Positions 1 through 8,444 of a stretch of DNA of 64,000 nucleotides are shown here, one piece after another. This DNA comes from Pseudonocardia humida (GTDB lineage: Bacteria; Actinomycetota; Actinomycetes; Mycobacteriales; Pseudonocardiaceae): assembly GCF_023898865.1 (NCBI RefSeq), contig NZ_JAGSOV010000070.1, positions 40,507 through 104,506 of the forward strand, written 5' to 3'. The notes beneath the pieces were generated by a model. That model worked only from the letters and a program-made list of their open reading frames with translations. It searched no databases and was not told the origin of the DNA. The position numbers were made by a program, and so were the translations under genes. Each line of letters opens with the position of its first letter. Positions within the stretch are counted from its first letter, which is position 1.

Positions 1-262
1 GCGGCGAGCCCTCGCGGACCCGCGGCACGAGATGCTCCAGCAGGAGCGCGCCCGACCACGGACGCGTCGAGGCCTCGGTCATGAACCGGTCGTCGACCTG
101 GGTGTCGGCGATCTCCCCGACCCGGTACGCCCAGTAGTCCACGTTCGCGATGTTCTGGTCGTCGTCACGGAGGCCACGGGCGACGAACGCGGCGAGAGGC
201 TCCGGATCGCCATCCTGCGCCAGCGCGACCGCCGAGGACCGCACCGCCACCCACGACGGCAC
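1..262 (-). pseudogene. C-terminal part of a probable XRE-type HTH regulator (runs off window)
   Basis: The minus strand reads about 87 codons without a stop and runs off the left edge. The segment containing NIANVDYWAYRVGEI and later DDRFM, STRPWSG and LLEHL resembles the C-terminal half of actinobacterial helix-turn-helix regulators that keep a conserved NxxYWAYWVGE-type motif. No HTH domain is present. Going upstream the frame meets a stop near 280, and the opposite strand then carries an unrelated coding-like fragment. The gene is therefore either truncated at its N-terminus or starts at the GTG at 262. The family call comes from memory of the motif. Confidence 0.4.
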
Positions 263-268
263 GCTGTC

Positions 269-430
269 GGGCCGAGATCACCGCCCGGGTCGCCCAGCAG
301 CCGTCCAACCACTCCCCGCTCTACCCCCCGGTCACCGAACCCACACTCACGACCGGGGTACGGGCACTCACCGCCGCCGCCCACGAGTGGTTGCCGGCCT
401 GGGCCCAGATTGTTGAATCAACCCTCTCCA
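269..430 (+). pseudogene. Short coding-like relic, function unknown
   Basis: A plus-strand frame with actinobacterial codon bias reads through AEITARVAQQ, LYPPVTEPTL and AAAHEWLPAWAQIV. It then loses protein-like character near 430. There is no start codon or ribosome binding site. I do not recognise the family; it is probably the tail of a disrupted gene. The rest of the stretch up to 491 shows nothing. Confidence 0.25.
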
Positions 431-491
431 CTCCGCGGGGGCAGCGCGACGGAGTGACCGCCCACGGGCCGCAGCCAGATGGTCAGGGCGT

Positions 492-1445
492 TCAGCCATC
501 GGACGGGGCGACGGGTGGGACTGGTGCCGCGGCGCCGATGGCCCTGGCCACCGATATCTCACGGAGAGTGGCGACGGCGGCCTCCTGCAAGGGCGAGAAG
601 TACTTGGCCGCGCGATGGAACAGGCCGATGCCCTCGACGAGCCGTGCGTCGCGGATCTCCACGGCGCGCAGTCGGTCCGCGGCGACGTCGTCGGCCACCA
701 CGTACCGCGGAGCGAGGCACACCCAGTCGTTCGCCGCGACGGCCCGCTTCATGGCCTCGGCGTGGCCGAGCCTGATCACGTACGGCACGCGGTCGACGCC
801 GTGGCGGCGGAGCTGGTGGGTGAGCATGTGGTCGAAGGCCACTCCGGCCGGCACTCCCACGACGGGCAGTTCGGCGATCTCGGCCAAGTCGATCGCGTCG
901 GCGTGCGGCGGCCCGTCCGGGGCGCAGGCGAGGACGAGCGACTCCTCCCACAGCTTCTCCGCGTGCAGCGCCCCGTGGTCGATCTCGTCCGACCACGTCG
1001 CCACCGCGAAGTCGACCTCGCCGATCTCGACGCTGCGCAGCGCGGCGGCCGGTTCGCTGATGCGCACAGTGATGTCGGCGCCCGCCCGCTCCTTGCGCAG
1101 CTCGGTGAGCAGGGGCGGGACGAGGTAGGTGCCGATCGCCATGCTCGTGGCGACGATCAGCGAACCGGCCGTGCCCGAGCTCAGGTGCTCGATGTCGCGC
1201 TGCACCTGGGCGCCACCGGCGAGGACCTCGGTGGCCCACGCGTACAGGCGCCGACCGGCCTCGGTCAGGGCCAGGCGGCGGCCGTCGCGGACGAACAGGG
1301 GCGCGGCGACGGCCTTCTCCAGGCTGCGCAGTTGCGCGGACACCCAGGGCTGGGCGACGTGGAGCCGCTCGGCCGCCCGCGTGACCCCGCCCTCGTCGAC
1401 CACTGTGCAGAACAGATCGAGGCGGCGCAGCGGGAGCTGAAGCAT
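492..1445 (-). CDS. LysR-family transcriptional regulator
   Basis: The protein has 317 aa with a typical N-terminal winged HTH (about residues 1-60, motif AAERLHVAQPWVSAQLRSLE) and a substrate-binding effector domain (about 85-300). I chose the ATG at 1445, since it gives the usual MLQLPLRRLDLF start; an in-frame ATG at 1472 would add nine residues. The gene is divergent from the catabolic operon that starts at 1543. The 97-bp gap holds the inverted repeat ATGCG-N3-CGCAT. LysR proteins in this arrangement usually activate the divergent operon in response to a substrate or intermediate and repress themselves. The inducer is unknown and is presumably the compound degraded by the operon. Confidence 0.9.
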   Translation of the reverse strand: MLQLPLRRLDLFCTVVDEGGVTRAAERLHVAQPWVSAQLRSLEKAVAAPLFVRDGRRLALTEAGRRLYAWATEVLAGGAQVQRDIEHLSSGTAGSLIVATSMAIGTYLVPPLLTELRKERAGADITVRISEPAAALRSVEIGEVDFAVATWSDEIDHGALHAEKLWEESLVLACAPDGPPHADAIDLAEIAELPVVGVPAGVAFDHMLTHQLRRHGVDRVPYVIRLGHAEAMKRAVAANDWVCLAPRYVVADDVAADRLRAVEIRDARLVEGIGLFHRAAKYFSPLQEAAVATLREISVARAIGAAAPVPPVAPSDG

Positions 1446-1488
1446 ACGAGGAACCTCATCGATCCATCCCACTACTCGTCATGGTGTT

Positions 1489-1501
1489 ATGCGAGCCGCA
1501 T
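1489..1501. promoter_or_regulatory. Candidate LysR operator in the divergent promoter region
   Basis: ATGCG-AGC-CGCAT is a perfect 5+3+5 inverted repeat. It sits about 42 bp before the monooxygenase start and about 43 bp before the LysR start. Position and symmetry fit a LysR recognition box, but no second copy was seen. Confidence 0.4.
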
Positions 1502-1542
1502 TCCTACCGTCAGTGGCACCACCACGGACGAGGAGGTTCGCG

Positions 1543-2673
1543 ATGAATCCGCTCTTCGGCGACAACCCGCTCAAGCTGGGCCTGTTCTGCACCAACGGGT
1601 CCGGCGCGTCCCAGACGCTGGCCCCGGAGGCCCACGACATGGCGTGGGACCTGTCGCTGCGGACGGCGCGGGCCGCCGACCGGGCCGGCTTCGAGGCGGT
1701 CGTCCCGTTCGCCCGGTGGAAGGGCTACCCCGAGAACCGCCCCGAGCACCGCTCGGGACGGGTGATGGAGCCGTTCACCTGGGCGGCCGGGATCGCCGCC
1801 GCCACGCGGGACATCGCGGTGTTCGCCACCTCGCACGCCCCGACGATGCACCCCATCGTCGCGGCCAAGCAGGCCGCGACGATCGACCACATCTCCGGTG
1901 GTCGATTCGCGCTGAACGTCGTGGGCGGGTGGAACAAGCCGGAGTTGGAGATGTTCGGCGCTCCCCTGCGCGAGCACGACGAACGCTACGACCACCTCGC
2001 CGAATGGCTCCAGGTCGTGCGCCGGCTGTGGGCCGAGACGGACGAATTCGACTTCCACGGATCCTTCTTCGACGTCATCGGCGGTGTCTCGCAGCCCAAG
2101 CCGGTCCAGCCCACCATCCCGATCATGAACGCGGGCGGCTCGCCGCGCGGCATGCGGTTCGCCGCCGAGCACGCCGACCTCTGCTTCGTGATCGTGCACT
2201 CCGAGGACGAGGCCGCGATCCGCGAGCAGATCGGCGCCTACAAGGAGATGGCCCTGGCCGAGTTCGGCCGGGAAGTGCGGGTCTGGACCCACACCGTCGT
2301 CGTGCAGCGGGACACCGACGCCGAGGCCGAGGCCTTCTACCGGCGCTTCTCGGTCGACCAGGAGGACACCGAGAGCGTCGACGCCTGGATGCGCCTGCAG
2401 GGGGCGAACACGCAGCTGATGCCGCCGCAGGTGCTCGCCGCGATGCGGCAGCGCTTCGCCGCCGGGGCGGGCGGCTTCCCGCTCGTCGGCACGGCCGAGA
2501 CGATCGCGCAGCGGCTCGGCGTGCTCAGCGCGGCCGGGATCGCCGGAGCCCTGCTGACCTGGGTGGACTACGACGCCGGGATCGCGGACTTCACCGGCGG
2601 CGTGCTCCCGCTGCTGGAGGGCGTCGGCCTGCGCGAACCCGTCCGCGCCCTGCAGCCGGTGGTGACCGCATGA
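1543..2673 (+). CDS. LLM-class flavin-dependent monooxygenase
   Basis: The protein has 376 aa, the usual size for group C two-component flavin monooxygenases (SsuD/RutA/SfnG-like, TIM barrel). Visible landmarks are the N-terminal KLGLFCTNGSGAS strand, the HAPTMHPIVAAKQAATIDH segment and SGGRFALNVVGGWNKPE, which binds the flavin phosphate in this family. An ATG at 1543 preceded by GAGGAGG at the right distance sets the start; earlier in-frame starts lack a ribosome site. It is the first gene of the operon and overlaps the next by four bases (ATGA). The reductase encoded at 7907 could supply reduced flavin. The substrate is not evident; members attack C-S, C-N or heteroaromatic ring bonds. Confidence 0.85.
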   Translation: MNPLFGDNPLKLGLFCTNGSGASQTLAPEAHDMAWDLSLRTARAADRAGFEAVVPFARWKGYPENRPEHRSGRVMEPFTWAAGIAAATRDIAVFATSHAPTMHPIVAAKQAATIDHISGGRFALNVVGGWNKPELEMFGAPLREHDERYDHLAEWLQVVRRLWAETDEFDFHGSFFDVIGGVSQPKPVQPTIPIMNAGGSPRGMRFAAEHADLCFVIVHSEDEAAIREQIGAYKEMALAEFGREVRVWTHTVVVQRDTDAEAEAFYRRFSVDQEDTESVDAWMRLQGANTQLMPPQVLAAMRQRFAAGAGGFPLVGTAETIAQRLGVLSAAGIAGALLTWVDYDAGIADFTGGVLPLLEGVGLREPVRALQPVVTA

Positions 2674-3536
2674 GGCTGGCCCGCTTCCGGCTCGCGTCGG
2701 GTCAGCGCGGTTTCGGCATCGTGGACGGAGCCGCGGTCGTCCGCGTCGACCACCGCATCGCCTCGTTCGACGCGGTGCTCTCCGAACCACCGGTCCCCCA
2801 CGCCGACGACCCCCGCGTCGCCGTGGACGAGCTGGCCTGGGAACCCCCGGTCGGCGATCACCCGAAGATCGTGTGCGTCGGGTTCAACTACGCCGCCCAC
2901 GCCACGGAGGCGGGGCGCCCCGACGCCGCCCCGGCCCACCCGACGCTGTTCGTCCGATTCGCCGACTCGTTCGTGGGCGCCGGGAGCCCGGTCGTGCGCC
3001 CCGCCGACGACGACTCGCTGGACTGGGAGGGCGAGGCGGCCCTGGTCATCGGTCGGCCGGGACGGCGAATCGCCCCGGAGGGGGCGTGGGAGCACGTCGC
3101 CGGGGTCACCTGCGTCGCGGAGAACAGCGTGCGCACCAGGCAGCAGCACTCGACCCAGGCCACGGCCGGGAAGAACGTCCACCGCAGCGGCGCCATCGGT
3201 CCATGGCTGACCACCCGCGACGAGGTCGGCACCGGCCCGCTGCGCGTCACGACCCGACTCAACGGCGAGACGGTGCAGGACGACACCACCGACCGGCTCA
3301 CCTTCTCCTTCGGCCACCTGATCGCCTACATCAGCGCGTTCACGCCGTTGCGCGCCGGCGACCTGATCGCGACCGGCACCCCGCAGGGCATCGGCTTCCG
3401 CATGGATCCGCCGCGGTTCCTGCGGCCCGGTGACGAGGTGGAGGTCGAGGTGTCCGGGGTCGGGGTGCTGCGCCACGGCGTCGTCGACGAGACCGCGGCC
3501 TTCCAGCCGCGGGAGATGCTGGAGGCGCTGCGATGA
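2670..3536 (+). CDS. Fumarylacetoacetate hydrolase-family protein
   Basis: The protein has 288 aa. A short N-terminal domain is followed by the FAH C-terminal fold with KIVCVGFNYAAHATE, metal-ligand acidic residues in LDWEGEAALVIG, and the late LRAGDLIATGTPQGIGF signature. Family members hydrolyse or decarboxylate acylpyruvates such as fumarylpyruvate, acetopyruvate or 2-oxo-hept-3-ene-dioate after aromatic ring cleavage. Its ATG overlaps the preceding stop, showing translational coupling. With the gentisate-dioxygenase-like bicupin at the operon end it could form the ring-cleavage and hydrolysis steps of a lower pathway. The exact substrate cannot be read from sequence. Confidence 0.88.
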   Translation: MRLARFRLASGQRGFGIVDGAAVVRVDHRIASFDAVLSEPPVPHADDPRVAVDELAWEPPVGDHPKIVCVGFNYAAHATEAGRPDAAPAHPTLFVRFADSFVGAGSPVVRPADDDSLDWEGEAALVIGRPGRRIAPEGAWEHVAGVTCVAENSVRTRQQHSTQATAGKNVHRSGAIGPWLTTRDEVGTGPLRVTTRLNGETVQDDTTDRLTFSFGHLIAYISAFTPLRAGDLIATGTPQGIGFRMDPPRFLRPGDEVEVEVSGVGVLRHGVVDETAAFQPREMLEALR

Positions 3537-4459
3537 GGTCCTGGACCGAGGACGACGTCCGTGCCGGACCGACGCTGCCGCAGGTCATCGACTCCCTGGA
3601 GCAGGTGCTCACCCACGAGGCCCGCGGGACGGCGTGGAACCTCGACAAGGCCATGACCACCTGGCCGGTCGGGGACGCCCGCGGGAGCGCGCAGGCGTTG
3701 GGCGCCGTAGACCGCGACGCCGACCTCGTGGTCTTCAAGACCTGGGTGAACACGCCGACCGGGGCCACGGCGCTGATGTCGTTGTTCTCGGCGACCGACG
3801 GGATCGCGATCGGCGTGGCCGAGGCGGGCGCCGCCGGCTCGCTGCGGACGGCGGCAGGGGCCGGGCTCGCGACCCGCTGGATGTCCGCCGACGACGCCGA
3901 CGAGCTCGCCGTGCTGGGCGCCGGCCGGCAAGCGCTGCGCCAGGTCGAGGCGGTCGCGGCGGTCCGGCCGCTGCGCCGCGTCCGGTTGTGGAACCGCACG
4001 GCCGAGAAGGCCCACTCGCTCGCCGAGCAGGTCCGCAGCGAGATCCAGGTCGACGTCGTCGTCGCGAACTCCGTCGAGGACGCCACCCGGGACGCACCCG
4101 TGGTCACTCTCATCACGCGGGCCCAGGAGCCGTTCCTGCGCCTGGAGCACCTCGCCCCCGGCGCCCACCTCAACGCCGTCGGCGCGATCCTGCCCTCGCA
4201 CGCGGAGTTCGACCCGGCCCTGATCGCGCACTCCGCGCTCACCGTCGTGGACAGCGCGGAGAGCGCCCGCCGCGCCTCGCGCGAGTTGCACGAGCACTTC
4301 GATGACAGCGGCGGCTGGGACAGCGTCGCCACGCTCGCCGAGGTCGTCACCGGGAAGGTGGCGCGACCCGCCGACCCGCGCTGCACCGTGTTCAAGGGGA
4401 TGGGCATGGGCCTGTCGGACCTGGCGGTCGCGCGCCTTCTCGTGGGAGGCACCCCGTGA
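3533..4459 (+). CDS. Ornithine cyclodeaminase / mu-crystallin family protein
   Basis: The protein has 308 aa and a Rossmann motif VLGAGRQALRQVEAV near residues 127-141, typical of the OCD/mu-crystallin family. A substrate domain surrounds it, with GTAWNLDKAMTTWPV near the start. Relatives are ornithine cyclodeaminases, alanine dehydrogenases and NAD(P)H ketimine reductases, which act on cyclic imines. The start overlaps the FAH gene by four bases and the stop overlaps the next GTG by four. In this operon a reductase or deaminase acting on an imine or amino-acid intermediate is plausible, which would point to a nitrogen-containing growth substrate. That is inference. Confidence 0.85.
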   Translation: MRSWTEDDVRAGPTLPQVIDSLEQVLTHEARGTAWNLDKAMTTWPVGDARGSAQALGAVDRDADLVVFKTWVNTPTGATALMSLFSATDGIAIGVAEAGAAGSLRTAAGAGLATRWMSADDADELAVLGAGRQALRQVEAVAAVRPLRRVRLWNRTAEKAHSLAEQVRSEIQVDVVVANSVEDATRDAPVVTLITRAQEPFLRLEHLAPGAHLNAVGAILPSHAEFDPALIAHSALTVVDSAESARRASRELHEHFDDSGGWDSVATLAEVVTGKVARPADPRCTVFKGMGMGLSDLAVARLLVGGTP

Positions 4460-5376
4460 AGTACCGCAGCGACCCGTCCCGCATCCGCGGCTCCATCGCC
4501 CCGGTCATCACCCCGTTCACCGACGACGGCGGGCTCGACCTCGCCTCGCTGCGGGGGCTGGTCCGCTGGCAGCTCGACTCGGGATCGCACGGCATCTCGA
4601 TCGGTGGCTCGACCGGTGAACCGTCCGCGCAGACGGTGGCCGAGCGCATCGCGGCGATCCGCGCGGTCGCCGAGGAGGTCGACGACGCCGTCCCGTTCCT
4701 GCCCGGCACCGGGTCGACCAAGCTGGACGAGACGCTGGAGATCACCGCCGCGGCGCGGGACGCCGGCGCCGACGCGGCCCTGGTGATCACCCCGTACTAC
4801 GCCCGGCCGACGCAGGAGGCGCTGTACCGGTGGTACCGCACGGTCGCCGCGGAGTTCCCCGACCTGCCGATAGTGATCTACAACGTGCCGTCGCGGACGG
4901 CGGTCGACCTAGCCCCGGAGACCGTGGCCCGGTTGTTCGGCGACTGCGAGAACGTGGTCGGCATCAAGGAGACCACCAAGGACTTCGAACACTTCTCGCG
5001 GGTCCTGCACCTGTGCGGGCGCGACCTGATGGTCTGGTCGGGCATCGAACTGCTCGGCCTCCCGCTGCTGGCCCTGGGCGGCGCCGGGTTCATCTCCGCG
5101 GTGAGCAACCTGGCGCCGAGGGCCGTCGCCCGCATGTACGAGGCCTGGGAGGCGGCTGACCACGAGGCAGCCCGCGAGCTGCACTACGCCCTGCACCCGC
5201 TGGTCGACCTGCTGTTCGTCGAGACCAACCCCGCACCCGCGAAGTGGGTGCTGCACCAGCGGTCCCGACTGGCCTCGGCGCACGTGCGCGCCCCGCTGAT
5301 CCCGCTCACCGACGACGGCGCGCCCCGCGTGCGCGCTCTGCTCGAGCAGTCCGCGCCGGTCCTCGAACGGTCCTGA
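4456..5376 (+). CDS. DapA-family class I aldolase / lyase
   Basis: The protein has 306 aa. The DapA signature GGSTGEPSAQT, the tyrosine pair PYYARP (Tyr114/115) and the Schiff-base lysine in VVGIKETTKDF (Lys171) are all present, so the pyruvate-type aldolase chemistry should work. A catabolic role is more likely than lysine synthesis because of the operon. Relatives include N-acetylneuraminate lyase, 2-keto-3-deoxy-acid aldolases, hydroxybenzylidenepyruvate hydratase-aldolase and pyrroline-hydroxycarboxylate deaminase. The GTG start overlaps the previous stop. It would split or dehydrate an alpha-keto acid made upstream. Confidence 0.87.
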   Translation: MKYRSDPSRIRGSIAPVITPFTDDGGLDLASLRGLVRWQLDSGSHGISIGGSTGEPSAQTVAERIAAIRAVAEEVDDAVPFLPGTGSTKLDETLEITAAARDAGADAALVITPYYARPTQEALYRWYRTVAAEFPDLPIVIYNVPSRTAVDLAPETVARLFGDCENVVGIKETTKDFEHFSRVLHLCGRDLMVWSGIELLGLPLLALGGAGFISAVSNLAPRAVARMYEAWEAADHEAARELHYALHPLVDLLFVETNPAPAKWVLHQRSRLASAHVRAPLIPLTDDGAPRVRALLEQSAPVLERS

Positions 5377-5401
5377 CCCCCCGCCACGAAGAGAGACGAC
5401 G

Positions 5402-6721
5402 ATGTCTTCACCCTCGCCGCAGCGCGCTCGCACCGTCGCCATCGCCGGCCTGATCGGCACCACCATCGAGTGGTACGACTTCTTCATCTACGGCACGGCC
5501 GCCGCGCTGGTGTTCGCCCCGCAGTTCTTCCCCGGTGCGTCCCCGGTCGCCGGCAGCCTCGCCGCCCTGTCCACCTTTGCCATCGGGTTCGTCGCCCGAC
5601 CGGTCGGCGGCGCCCTCATGGGCCACTTCGGCGACCGCGTCGGCCGGCGCCGCATGCTGGTGGCATCGCTGTTGGTCATGGGGATCGGAACGCTGCTCAT
5701 CGGATTGCTGCCGACCTACGCCGCCATCGGCGTGGCGGCTCCCGTCCTGCTCGTCGTGCTGCGGTTCGCCCAGGGCGTCGGGGTCGGCGGGGAGTGGGGC
5801 GGCGCCACACTGCTGGCGCTCGAGCACGCGCCGCCGGGACGGCGCACCCTCTACAGCGCCTTCCCCCAGATGGGGTTGCCGCTGGGCATCGTGCTGGCGA
5901 GCCTGGTGTTCCTCGTCGTCCGCCTGTCGGTCGACGACGCGGCCTTCGCCGCTTGGGGCTGGCGGATCCCGTTCCTGCTCAGCGCACTGCTCGTGGCGTT
6001 CGGGCTGGTGCTGCGGCTGCGGCTGGACGAGAGCCCGCAGTTCGTCCGCGTCCGCCGCGAGGACCGGGTGCGGCGCTCCCCCCTCACGGACGTGCTGCGC
6101 GGCCCGCGCACACTGCTGCCCGCCGCGGGCATCAACATCGCCGCCTCGGGACTCGCGAACGTCCTGCTGGTGTTCACGCTGACCTACGTGGCCGCCCGGG
6201 GGCTCGCCGACCCGTCGACGATGCTCGCGGTCACCGTCGTCACCGCGCTGGTCTGGGCCGGCGTCATCCCCCTGGCCGCGGTGTGGGCCGAACGGCGCGG
6301 CCGCCGACCGGTGATCCTCACCGGGGTCGCCCTGCTGACCGCGTGGGCGTTCCCGTACTTCTGGCTGATCGACACCGGCGGCCTCGCCGCGATCGTGGTC
6401 GCCTGCGTGGTGACCGGCATCGGCGTCGCCATCGCCAGCGGTCCGTACGGGGCCCACGTCGCCGAGGCCTTCCCGACCGCCGTGCGCTACAGCGGTTCCT
6501 CGATCGCCTACGCGATCGGCGGCGTCCTCGGCGGTGCCCTCGCCCCGCTCGTCGCCACCGCCCTGTTCGCCACGACCGGGAACGGCACCGCGATCTCGGC
6601 CTACGTAGTCGCCCTCGGGCTGGTGAGCCTCGCCGCCACCCTGGCCCTGCGCAGCCCGCACCCCGCCACCGCAGCTGAGCAGCAGGAGGAGGTCTCCGGC
6701 GATGTCCTCAGTGCGCCCTGA
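5402..6721 (+). CDS. MFS transporter, metabolite:H+ symporter (MHS) family
   Basis: The protein has 439 aa and about twelve hydrophobic segments. Signatures are IGTTIEWYDFFIYG at the N-terminus, GHFGDRVGRRRML in the first cytoplasmic loop and RFAQGVGVGGEWGGA, all characteristic of MHS carriers (shikimate, proline-betaine, alpha-ketoglutarate, aromatic acids). It sits in the inner membrane and most likely imports the operon's substrate with protons. A 25-bp gap with GAAGAGAG precedes the ATG. Its 3' end overlaps the P450 start by 20 bp, so the two are co-translated. Confidence 0.9.
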   Translation: MSSPSPQRARTVAIAGLIGTTIEWYDFFIYGTAAALVFAPQFFPGASPVAGSLAALSTFAIGFVARPVGGALMGHFGDRVGRRRMLVASLLVMGIGTLLIGLLPTYAAIGVAAPVLLVVLRFAQGVGVGGEWGGATLLALEHAPPGRRTLYSAFPQMGLPLGIVLASLVFLVVRLSVDDAAFAAWGWRIPFLLSALLVAFGLVLRLRLDESPQFVRVRREDRVRRSPLTDVLRGPRTLLPAAGINIAASGLANVLLVFTLTYVAARGLADPSTMLAVTVVTALVWAGVIPLAAVWAERRGRRPVILTGVALLTAWAFPYFWLIDTGGLAAIVVACVVTGIGVAIASGPYGAHVAEAFPTAVRYSGSSIAYAIGGVLGGALAPLVATALFATTGNGTAISAYVVALGLVSLAATLALRSPHPATAAEQQEEVSGDVLSAP

Positions 6722-7910
6722 CCGTCCGACCGTCGAGTTCGACCCCTACGACCCGGAGCTGAGCGAGCCCGGGATCTGGGGCCTCTACGCCGCAGCCCGG
6801 GCCGCGGGCCCGGTGGTGCGGTCCGAGCGCCGCGGCGGGTTCTGGGTGCTCACCGGCTTCGACGACGTCCGCAGCGCCCTGCGCGACCCGGCCACGTTCT
6901 CCTCGGCGTCCGGGCACCGCATCCCGACCGACGGCACCCAGCGGGCGATCCCCATCGACTTCGACCCGCCCCTGCACACCGCCTACCGGCGGTTGATGAC
7001 CCCGGCGCTGAGCCCGGCGCGGGTGCGGGCGATGAAGCCGTTCCTGGAACGCACCATCGCCGACCTCGTCGCGCGGTTCGCCGCCGGCGGCGGTGGCGAT
7101 GTCGTCCGCGAGATCGCGCTCCCGCTGCCGCTGCTCGTCCTCACCGAGCTCGTCGGGTTCGACCCGGACACCGTGGCGCAGTTCCGGGAGGTCACCGAGC
7201 AGATGTGGGGCTCGCTCGCCGGCGGCGACGAGGAGGTCGACTTCGCCGGCGCCCGCACCCGCATCTACGAGCTGATGCAGCGGGAGCTGGCCGACCACCG
7301 CGCGCACGGCCGGGCCGGGTTCGTGAGAGACCTCCTCGGCGCCGAGATCGACGGGCGCCCGCTCGACGAGGACGAGATGACCAGCATCCTGGCCACCTTC
7401 GCCGTCGCCGGGCACGAGACCACGATGAACTCCGCGAGCACGCTCGTGCACCTGCTCGTCGAGCAACCGCACCTGCAGGACCGGTTGCGCGCCGACCCCG
7501 GCCTCGCCCCCCGCGTCGTCGAGGAGATGCTGCGCCGCTGTAGCCCCGCCCAGAACTTCGCCCGCCGGGCGACCTGCCCGGTCACCGTCGCCGGCCAGGA
7601 CATCGCGGAGGGAGATGCGGTCCTGCTGTCCTTCGCCGCGGCCAACCGCGACCCGGACCGCTTCCCCGACCCGGACCGCTTCGACGTCGATCGGGACACC
7701 CGGGGGCACCTGGCCTTCGGCTGGGGCCTCCACCTGTGCCCCGGGGCCGCGCTGGCCCGCTCCGAGCTGTCGATCCTGCTCACCGCGCTGACCGCGCACC
7801 CGCCGATGCGGGCTGCTGGTGAGGCCACCTGGAGCAGCATGCGGGGCGGCAACCACCTCGGCCCGACCAGGCTACCGATCCGGTTCTCCCCCGAAGGCCG
7901 ACGACGATGA
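6702..7910 (+). CDS. Cytochrome P450
   Basis: The protein has 402 aa, a standard length for bacterial soluble P450s. The I-helix motif AGHETT lies near residue 236, an ExxR motif falls in VVEEMLRR, and the heme-binding FGWGLHLCPG places the axial ligand at Cys346. It needs a ferredoxin and reductase, and none is encoded nearby. It is embedded in the catabolic operon by a 20-bp overlap with the transporter and a 4-bp overlap with the flavin reductase, so it probably performs an early hydroxylation or demethylation of the imported compound. Confidence 0.93.
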   Translation: MSSVRPDRPTVEFDPYDPELSEPGIWGLYAAARAAGPVVRSERRGGFWVLTGFDDVRSALRDPATFSSASGHRIPTDGTQRAIPIDFDPPLHTAYRRLMTPALSPARVRAMKPFLERTIADLVARFAAGGGGDVVREIALPLPLLVLTELVGFDPDTVAQFREVTEQMWGSLAGGDEEVDFAGARTRIYELMQRELADHRAHGRAGFVRDLLGAEIDGRPLDEDEMTSILATFAVAGHETTMNSASTLVHLLVEQPHLQDRLRADPGLAPRVVEEMLRRCSPAQNFARRATCPVTVAGQDIAEGDAVLLSFAAANRDPDRFPDPDRFDVDRDTRGHLAFGWGLHLCPGAALARSELSILLTALTAHPPMRAAGEATWSSMRGGNHLGPTRLPIRFSPEGRRR

Positions 7911-8416
7911 CCCGCCGCCCGGACAGTGGCACGACTGTGGACGCCCTCGGCGCGGACGACCTCCGCACCGTCTTCGGCAGCTACCCCACCGGTGTGGTCG
8001 CGGTGTGCGCGATGGTCGCGGGCGAGCGCGTCGGCATGGCGATGAGCACGTTCGTCCCGGTCTCGCTCGACCCGCCGCTCGCCTGCGTCTGCGTGCAGCG
8101 CACGTCTCGAACCTGGCCCCTGCTGCGCACCGCGGACCGCCTCGGGATCAGCGTGCTGGCCCACCACCACGAGCACGCGGCCCGAGCCCTCGCCGCCAGG
8201 ACTGGCGACCGGTTCGCCGGGATCGACCTCGAGACCGGTCACGGCGCGGTGCACCTCGCGGGCAGCACCGCGCGGCTCGTCTGCACCGTCGAGGACGAGG
8301 TCGACGCCGGCGACCACCTCCTGGTCGTGCTGCGCGTGCACACCGCTTCAACCACCACCGGCACCGATCCGCTCGTATTCCACCGCAGCGCGTTCGTCGG
8401 CCTCACGGCCGGCTGA
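7907..8416 (+). CDS. Flavin reductase domain protein (FMN-binding split barrel)
   Basis: The protein has 169 aa of the flavin-reductase-like family, with the conserved start VFGSYPTGVVAVCA, the MAMSTFVPVSLDPPLACVCV segment and GDRFAGID. These proteins use NAD(P)H to reduce free FMN or FAD for partner monooxygenases. The obvious partner is the LLM monooxygenase encoded first in this operon. The start overlaps the P450 stop by four bases. A 28-bp gap with GAGAGG follows before the bicupin gene. Confidence 0.85.
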   Translation: MTRRPDSGTTVDALGADDLRTVFGSYPTGVVAVCAMVAGERVGMAMSTFVPVSLDPPLACVCVQRTSRTWPLLRTADRLGISVLAHHHEHAARALAARTGDRFAGIDLETGHGAVHLAGSTARLVCTVEDEVDAGDHLLVVLRVHTASTTTGTDPLVFHRSAFVGLTAG

Positions 8417-8444
8417 ACCCCTACCGCTCGCCAGAGAGGACCCC

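Noticed and set aside
615..2669. Very long plus-strand open frame over the LysR and monooxygenase genes
   Set aside because: It is antisense to the LysR gene and out of frame with the monooxygenase. Its composition is the Arg/Gly/Pro/Ala-rich pattern of GC-rich shadow frames. Only the end from 2670 is the real FAH gene.
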